A stretch of 64,000 nt of DNA from Viridothelium virens (Eukaryota > Ascomycota > Dothideomycetes > Trypetheliales > Trypetheliaceae). The stretch lies in contig ML991822.1 of the NCBI GenBank assembly GCA_010094025.1, forward strand, positions 62,001 to 126,000. The letters are read 5' to 3'. Shown piece after piece: positions 57,553 through 64,000 of this stretch. Each line of letters opens with the position of its first letter. The first letter of the stretch is position 1. Made by a program: the position numbers and the translations under genes. Under the pieces are notes generated by a model. The model had not been told where the DNA came from, made no database searches, and saw only the letters and a program-made list of their open reading frames with translations.

Positions 57553-58420
57553 TCACAATGTGTGCTTTCCCGTAAAGTCAACATATCCCTTGCCCTTCAC
57601 AAACGTCGCCAACCAATGTCCCTGCTCCTTGCCTTCGCTCAACTCAACATAGAAATCGCCGTGCGCAGCCCCATCAATCGCGTTATACACAGGCTTCCCT
57701 TCTCCAGTCCGCTCATCGGCGTAGTAGAACCTATTTCTGTGTCAGTATTCTCTCCTCTCAATGTCAATGAAAAATAGCTTTGAAGAGAGTGTGCTTACTT
57801 GAACCCTCGGTCCTTATAAGCGTCCGCAGCACTCTGGATGATATACGCAGCCGCACTTTTGCCGACTCCAAGGGACAGCAGAGGAGGAAGGATGATCTGA
57901 TTGTTGAGAATATTTCCCGTGGATATGAATGTTCTTGCGCCTTTACCGTCAAGCGCATCAAAGGACTTTACTGCTTCTTGGGCGGCAGCCAGAGCTGAGA
58001 GCGCATTCGTGTTCAGATCGCTCTGCGCCGTCTCCAAAGGGATAGAAAGCGGATTGATCTTGTCGGAATGAGAGTGCCCGTATGCTACTCAGTGTCAGCA
58101 TGCGCTACCCAACCGAGAGAAGGAAAAAGTCGCAGAGATAGGAAAGACATTGCGATTGGGGAAGAGGCAAAAGTACCGTTGTATACCACAACACTTGGCT
58201 GTCCCAGCTCTTTCCGTACTCTCTCAAAAACCGCAGAGACTCCTGATGGATCAGAGAGATCGCATTGAATATGCAGTGACTGGTTGTGGCTGACTTGAGG
58301 AAGGGTGGCTGCCCGGGAAATGGTTGCGATTTTGTAGCCTTTTGCGGCAAAGGCTGCGGCGACGCCGGCGCCAATGTTCTTGCCTACACCGAAAACTAGA
58401 GCGACGGGTGTGAATGACAT
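57553..58420 (-). CDS. short-chain dehydrogenase/reductase, 235 residues
   Basis: Exons 58420-58177, 58084-57799 and 57730-57553. The introns are 92 and 68 nt (GTACTT...GAGTAG and GTAAGC...AAATAG). The N-terminus VALVFGVGKNIGAGVAAAFA is the dinucleotide-binding strand-turn-helix with an atypical G-V-G-K-N-I-G spacing. ISRA after it suggests NADP. VVVYNAYG fills the NAG-like position, and SAAAYIIQSAADAYKDRGFK lies where the catalytic Tyr helix is expected, but the Y-x3-K motif is not standard (YIIQS). This matches a fungal SDR subgroup annotated only as oxidoreductase, so activity is uncertain. No targeting signal is seen. Confidence 0.8.
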
Positions 58421-59706
58421 AGTTGAGTTAAGGAGGGGCGCTTTTCTTTATGGAACGGCTTTGTGAAATGACTACAATCTTGTATGAATGATCGTTTCCA
58501 AAATCTTGAAGCACTTCGGGCTCTACTGTATACGATTTGCTCTTTATGTATCCGAGTCGAATGACAAACTTACAAATATCGCATGATGAAGCAGTTGCTT
58601 GCCTAGATGTTCGATCCTAGTCGAGGGCTCCTATTGGCTGGCACCGTGGCTTAGAAATGCTCGAGGTTTCCTAATCCGGCTCGGGTGCTCAATTACCTCC
58701 GGCTGACGCACCCCGTCCTCGTCTCCATTGTTAAACATCGTCAGAATTTTGACTGCAACTGCACTTGCTGGAATGTCATGACTCGATATCTATCAGGGAA
58801 GTATATAGAAAGATTGGGCAGATGAGCAATACTGAAACAAGGACTCAACCGAGATGATCGTACATTGATCAAGGAAAAGCCAAGAGTGGTTTTGATCACA
58901 CTCTCTACCCACGTCTTGACTCTTCTCCCCTAGAATATGTACTATCACGATCATGGCTGTCCACACCGCGGATCTATTGTAGGTCAAAGTAGCGTCACTG
59001 GATGAGAAAGTGGTCCGCCGTTGTCACGCAGGGAACTTTATTAGACGCCCAGCAGCACAGAAGAAGTCAGGCAGAGTTCGGGGTTGGAAAATCCGCTGAA
59101 AAACATCAATCTTATGAACATGACGAAGGCAACTTTGCTCTATAGGGCAGCTGATCGTTCGTGATGGTGTTGATCATGATGTTGATCCAGTCAACCTACT
59201 AGCCTCATTCGCGAGCTCACGCACGGATCCTCCGAATCCTCCACGCAGATCCTAATTATGTACCTACACCCTCACATCGACGAGGTTCATATAGAGCCTA
59301 GGAGGTACACCACAGACCACCTAGGTAGGTTCAATCGAGCCCTTTTCTCCAGTTCATTGTGCTGAAAAACATCAGTTCGTCTGATTCTACTCATGGTCCG
59401 GAGGCAGATCTCATTTGCTCCTCCTGCGAGTCCACTTCCGCTGACAGCTGAGGCTCTCTCGACTTCTCGAACCTTGGCCAGATATCCCATGTCTATATGG
59501 CCACTCCCATGTATAACACTACAGCAACGGCCAACTGCATATCCAACGCCCATTTCACCTCCTCTCGTTCTTTGATGACTCTCCTAACGTCCCTGACCTC
59601 ACAGGGACATTTTTTCGATGGTCGTGAGGATGGAAGAAAGTGGATTGTTTGGTCCGTGATTGTTTCATTGCAGAGTCGTCGTACCACGATGAAGACAAGA
59701 GCAAGG
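58421..59706. other. intergenic, no gene recognised
   Basis: Upstream region of the SDR gene and 3' flank of the membrane-anchored orphan. Frames are short and lack features. Confidence 0.4.
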
Positions 59707-60899
59707 TTACCCGCTTTGGATAGGATGCTTCCATTGTTGCCATGCCACCCAGGCTTGGAATATTGCAACGGCGAGCCCAAGCAATCCCAGAATTACCGCA
59801 ATAATGACACCGAATAGAGTGGCCATCATGACATACCTGGCGCCGCTTCTCCGCTCGAGCCACTTTTCCACGGGTCCTCGTGGCGTTGGGTTTTGGAGCT
59901 CTTCGTACAGGTCCATCAAACGTTGCCCAAAGTAATGATACGTTTCCATCTCATCTTCTGACCGATACGGGGCACTCTCGAAGTGCAGACAACTTGGGTA
60001 AAACCCTTCCTTCGACACTAGAGAGCGCAATAGGGAGTAGTTATCTGAGGGGAAGAGTACTAGTTGCAGAGTGTCCAAAATCTCGAGCGCCAGCTGACGG
60101 GGAATATTGGCTCTATTGCGTGGATGTAAGTGCGAGTGCAATCCAATACTCTCGTTTGGGGTGCTTACGATTGCGTTGATTGCATGTCTGGAAGCGATGC
60201 CGCTACGCTTCGGGACGCAATCAAACACTCCTTTACGAATGCCGTGTGATGGTATACGCGAACCATCCCTGCCTTTCGATCCAAATGGAGATGCTCCCGC
60301 AGGTCATCAGTGGGGATAAATCGGATCCCAGCCTTTTTCTTCAGCTTTCTGGCGCTTATGGCAGCTTTGATAGCTGTCGCCGCCTCCGAAGATTTTGGGT
60401 CGTTTAGTAAGAGATGATTTGTCTTAGGAAGGGCTCTCTCCAGGAATTCGCTGAATGTCATGTCATCTTGCCATGAAATTGGTCGAGTTCCCAACTCTAG
60501 CAGAGATTCGTGCCTGTCGCTAGAGCTGCTGATCATCACCATCACGCTCACAGCGATGTTGAACGCGCGGTTCTGGTCAAGCGTTGGGGGAATTGCGTCC
60601 TTATTTCCACCTCGCTTTGCAAAGTGATATTTGGTGAGCTCTGCCCTAGGTATGCCGGTATCAATCTTGATTGTCCTTATTATGTCAAAGATATCTTCGT
60701 GTGGCCTTATCGCAACTGCGTTCGGTCCAGCTAAGATCTCCGGTACATAAGAGCTATAAATTTCTCTATAATACTCAAAAAATCGAGATAGGCGTGTCAA
60801 CCGTTGCGCCGTACAAGGCAATTCCCAACCCCACAGGACCATTCCCAAGGTCTGCAATTGGGCATTTGATACTGTTTCTAGGGGCGAGAACAAATCCAT
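59707..60899 (-). CDS. fungal orphan with C-terminal membrane anchor
   Basis: Exons 60899-60169 and 60112-59707 give 378 residues, with a 56 nt intron (GTAAGC...CAATAG). A hydrophilic region of about 330 residues includes ISWQDDMTFSEFLERALPK and a short segment NIPRQLALEILDTLQLVLFPS, followed by ETYHYFGQRLMDLYEEL and NPTPRGPVEKWLERRSGARY. One long hydrophobic helix (VMMATLFGVIIAVILGLLGL) near the C-terminus follows. This order (helical bundle, N-P-x-P, W-x-x-R-R, membrane helix) is a widespread but uncharacterised ascomycete family, often near STAND genes. It lies divergent from the trypsin-fold gene, 742 bp away. Confidence 0.75.
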
Positions 60900-61641
60900 C
60901 GTGGGAAGCGTATCGACTAGTCTGAAGATTCTCTGCCCAATCTATACTCTACGCATCTCTTACAGCCTTGCTCAGCCAACGTGTTAGACCATACAGCAGG
61001 CAGACGCGCCCGATAACAAGCGCTGCGTATCGATCGGGAGTTGCCCCGACTTCAAGACCGCCACGAATAGGAATGCCCCGAAATTTTAGAGCACTGTTCT
61101 CAAGTTCAGACGTCAAGAAATTATCTCGAATGAATCAGGCAGAATAAATGACATCCCTATCCTCTATCAATATGGAGCCGAGGGACCCCGCATTGAGATT
61201 CTAGAGTACATACGGAGTACTCTATACGAAAGAGGTACTCTGCCTAAGGTATCGTTGCATCGTACGATAGCCACCGGACGCGCCTTCCTGCTGTGCGTCG
61301 CTATGTCACAGCCCCATTCGCGAGACCCCCACGCCGCAGGAGAACGCATTCCTGTGCGAAGCTAAGCCTTAATTTCTGGGCAAGGACCTGATTCAGGTCA
61401 GAGTACCATGGAATAGTCCCGATGCGAGACATGATGGAACAGAACGTATAGCTTCACAACAAGCCGGATTGATCGATAGCAAAACGGAAAAGTATTGGCG
61501 GGACAGAGGCTGATATTGCGTAGATGAGCCAAGAAATCTCCAGTCCTCGCAGGTGGCGGCGGCTGTGTGCTGCGAGGCTGCATCTTGTAGACACGACGGA
61601 TTTCTCATTAAATGAAGACGCGCTGCCACCAGCCTTGAGAC
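60900..61641. promoter_or_regulatory. divergent upstream region
   Basis: Spacer between two divergent accessory genes. A GGAGTACTC-type palindrome lies near 61206-61222. No site could be assigned. Confidence 0.35.
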
Positions 61642-63469
61642 ATGTCTTGCTTGTTATCTATCCTGACGAAAATTTGCCACTTCTTTGCTCTCAAGTCTCT
61701 AAATATGTCTATGGTATTTCGAAAACAGCTTGCAGCCTACTTGAAGCCGCCTCCGATCGCCACGGACCCCATGACCTCGGATGACTGCCCTGCCGTGGAG
61801 GCTCCACTCGACAATGACTCTGGCTACGGCAGCGCCACAATCACTCCAATAAGAACTAGTTCAGGCAGTCAGAGTCGAGATGATGAATGTCCCGGCTCGA
61901 CACCAAGAAACGGAGCACGTTTAATACATTTGCCGTTTGCTGTTTCTGAGGACCTCAAGTCTTTCGAGAAGGAGCTCGATGAAGCAACGTGGAATCGCTT
62001 CAAGGACGTCTCCGACCGTCTCCAAGCGCCTCTGCTCAGCTATATGCAAAAGTCGTCAAAGAAATATAAGCCCATGGCCCTAAGATTGGTGATACTAGGC
62101 AAAACACAGGAAGACGCCAGGCCAAGCATCGTTGTATTGTGCGACTCAAAGGTCCGTAAACGTGCTAAAAGCTTCTTCGAACAAGATTGGGTAAAAGAGC
62201 TTCGTCATCCTAGCGACCGGGCGATCCCATCTCTTGAAGCGGTGGTCGTAGGTCGGTCGCCACAACTCAGAATGGCTGTAGGGACCGTACACGTCTATAG
62301 CAGCGTCATTTGCACCGATCAAAAAGTTTCCACACTATGCGGAACGCCAATCAAGTTGACCATGGGGGACACTGAGCGCATTACGACCCTCGGTGGTTGC
62401 GTCAAAGTCATCAAAGCTGATGGGAGCTATGAGATTTATGGGATGACGGCAGGACATATGGTCGATCAATTACTTGAGGCGAACTCTACTGTGCGAGAAT
62501 CATCTAGCAGTGAAGATGAAAGCGACATCTCTTCATCCGAAGATGGAGAGGACGACATCGACCCAGGATCGCTAAGACTGCCGGCTTGGTCCCTGCCAAA
62601 GCCTGCTTTGGACGAATCGTTTCGATACTCCAGTGAAAAAGCGTCAGCCACTTGGATTGGCCTAGGATCTGCTCTTTCGCTGACATCTACAAAACCGTAT
62701 CCCATTGAAAAATACCTCGACTGGTCACTTGTTCGGATAGAAGACCCCACGATCATCAAGGAAAATCTCTTACGAGATTTTGAGCATGCGAAGAAGTATA
62801 AATCGGGAAATCTCACACTGCCACTCTTTCTTGGGAACGCCAGTTACAAGAGGGACGTCGTCATGATGAGCGGTCTCCAAGGCTTGAAGGAGGGATTGCT
62901 TTCGACATCATCTGCTCGTGTAGCGTTGGGATTGGGCCGAGAGTTCATTGACATTCACCTCCTTACGCTGGCTAATAAAAAAGGCGGGTACCTCGTAACT
63001 GCCCAGAAAACGACCTGCTGATCAAGGATGTAGAAATCTTAGAAGGCGACTCAGGCTCATGGGTGGTTGACGTCAAGACTGGGGAAGTGCTCGGCCACGT
63101 TGTTGCATCTGATGCCTTTGGAGATGGCTACGTTATCCCGATAACGTCAACCTTTCGTGATATTGCTAACCGTCTCGACGCAGTCTCAGTCAATCTTCCT
63201 ACCTCAGTTGATATTATCAGTTACATCTTCGATAAGGTGAGCAGTTCGATTCCATGCAGCTGCCTTGGGGATCACTTACGTTTCCATGATATACATACTG
63301 AGTTAACCCAAAATAGGTACACAAGATATCATCTATTCCTATCGAGCACCCTGAATGCAGTGAAAAGGAATTATTAGAAGGGCTACAATACCCACCCGAG
63401 GACTCGGGATATTCATCTTTGCCGATAAGCCCGGTTACTTCAACCACTTTATTCAAAGCTGAAAGGTAG
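61642..63469 (+). CDS. trypsin-fold protease-like fungal protein
   Basis: The main frame 61642-63021 is continued at about 63007-63236 and, after an 80 nt intron (GTGAGC...AAATAG), at 63317-63469. Motifs of a trypsin-like fold are in order: the His in YGMTAGHMV near 272, the Asp in YLDWSLVRI near 354, and the Ser in EGDSGSWVVD (63044-63073). GHVVASDAFGDGYVIPI is a conserved fungal signature of this domain. The first 90 residues are disordered, and an acidic Ser-rich insert (SSSEDESDISSSEDGEDD) sits between His and Asp. The reading frame changes by one base between about 62983 and 63006. Either an unusual 89 nt intron (62918-63006) or an indel in the AAAAAA run explains it. Such domains occur alone or as NLR effector modules in fungi. 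Confidence 0.7.
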
Positions 63470-64000
63470 AGAGTAAGATGCCTCAACTGATTGTATCTGA
63501 TTTTGATTCAAGGCCAAAGCATAGGAGGAAGGATTAGGTTAAGGGAGAGGCTTTAGTATAAGCTAGGGTTACATAAGCTATCGTGCTCCGCACCTGCCAT
63601 AGGCTATGACACCAATCGCCGGACGAGGTACAACACCGGGACCAAGCTTTGTTTGGGTGGGCGGGAAGGACGGCCAGAAACAGTAGAGTCTCTGCAGCAG
63701 AGTATGTTGAATCTGTGGGATCGAATGACACATTATGAACCAGGAAGTGGTTGGTCTAAATTTGTAGGATCAAGGTTTAAGTCTATGAAGGTCTGCGGAC
63801 ATTACTACAGTAGACCAGGGATCAGTCTTGTATTTGCGCTGCCCATTTCTATAAGAGGAGAGAACGTTGGCATTTGGGGTTGGGAAAGAACTCTTTACGC
63901 TATGTCTGACAAAAAAAAGAGAGATTCCTGATAGCTGAGGTTAAGCATTTGGACCTTGAGCGGGCAAGCAACACGCGTCGAGACACGCTTGACTTCAAGG
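63470..64000. other. window end, no gene recognised
   Basis: A 92-codon frame at 63653-63931 has no features and no ATG-supported family match. A gene running off the edge cannot be excluded. Confidence 0.35.

Noticed and set aside
1-64000. LTR retroelements, virus-like elements, CRISPR arrays, rRNA
   Set aside because: No reverse transcriptase, integrase, capsid, spaced repeat array or rRNA sequence was recognised on either strand.

Overview
The window is nuclear DNA of a filamentous ascomycete (Pezizomycotina). It has short 44-92 nt spliceosomal introns with GT donors, CTAAC-like branch points and AG acceptors. The gene families are typical of these fungi: a Zn2Cys6 regulator, an RTA1-like protein, a CFEM-like protein, NACHT-ankyrin proteins, and N-terminal domains of fungal STAND proteins. 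A finer placement is not possible from sequence alone. Exon limits below were worked out by hand from splice sites and frame continuity.

Layout. 1-9 kb: an RNA 3'-phosphate cyclase, a shrunken Tc1/mariner-type transposon with long inverted repeats, a zinc-finger/UBA-like protein with an in-frame stop, and a small orphan gene. 9.5-18 kb: a 799-residue protein with a nucleotidyltransferase-like C-terminus, a protein with a fungal STAND N-terminal domain, and a tail-anchored inositol-phosphate 5-phosphatase. 19.8-27.2 kb: a mitochondrial-type arabinitol dehydrogenase, a 1186-residue protein with two repeat arrays, and an RTA1-like membrane protein. 28.5-34.2 kb: a 201 bp MITE, a decayed N-domain/ankyrin gene and a glutathione S-transferase. 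35.5-51.4 kb: a secreted FAD oxidase fused to a copper-monooxygenase-like (SURNod19-like) domain, a CFEM-like anchored protein, an F-box-like protein and a 2117-residue NACHT-ankyrin receptor. 52-64 kb: a pseudogene of the spliceosome factor CWC15, a small stress-type protein, a Zn2Cys6 factor, a short-chain dehydrogenase, a membrane-anchored orphan, and a trypsin-fold protein with His, Asp and Ser motifs.

Housekeeping-like genes (RNA cyclase, 5-phosphatase, dehydrogenases, GST) are interspersed with accessory genes. The accessory set is rich in parts of fungal nonself-recognition systems: one NACHT-ankyrin gene, two genes with STAND-type N-terminal domains, a trypsin-fold gene and a nucleotidyltransferase-fold gene. 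Several show disabling or frame-breaking changes, as expected for fast birth-and-death loci. I did not find an operon-like new system. The most unusual single gene is the 999-residue FAD-oxidase/copper-domain fusion. No rRNA, tRNA, CRISPR array or retroelement was recognised.
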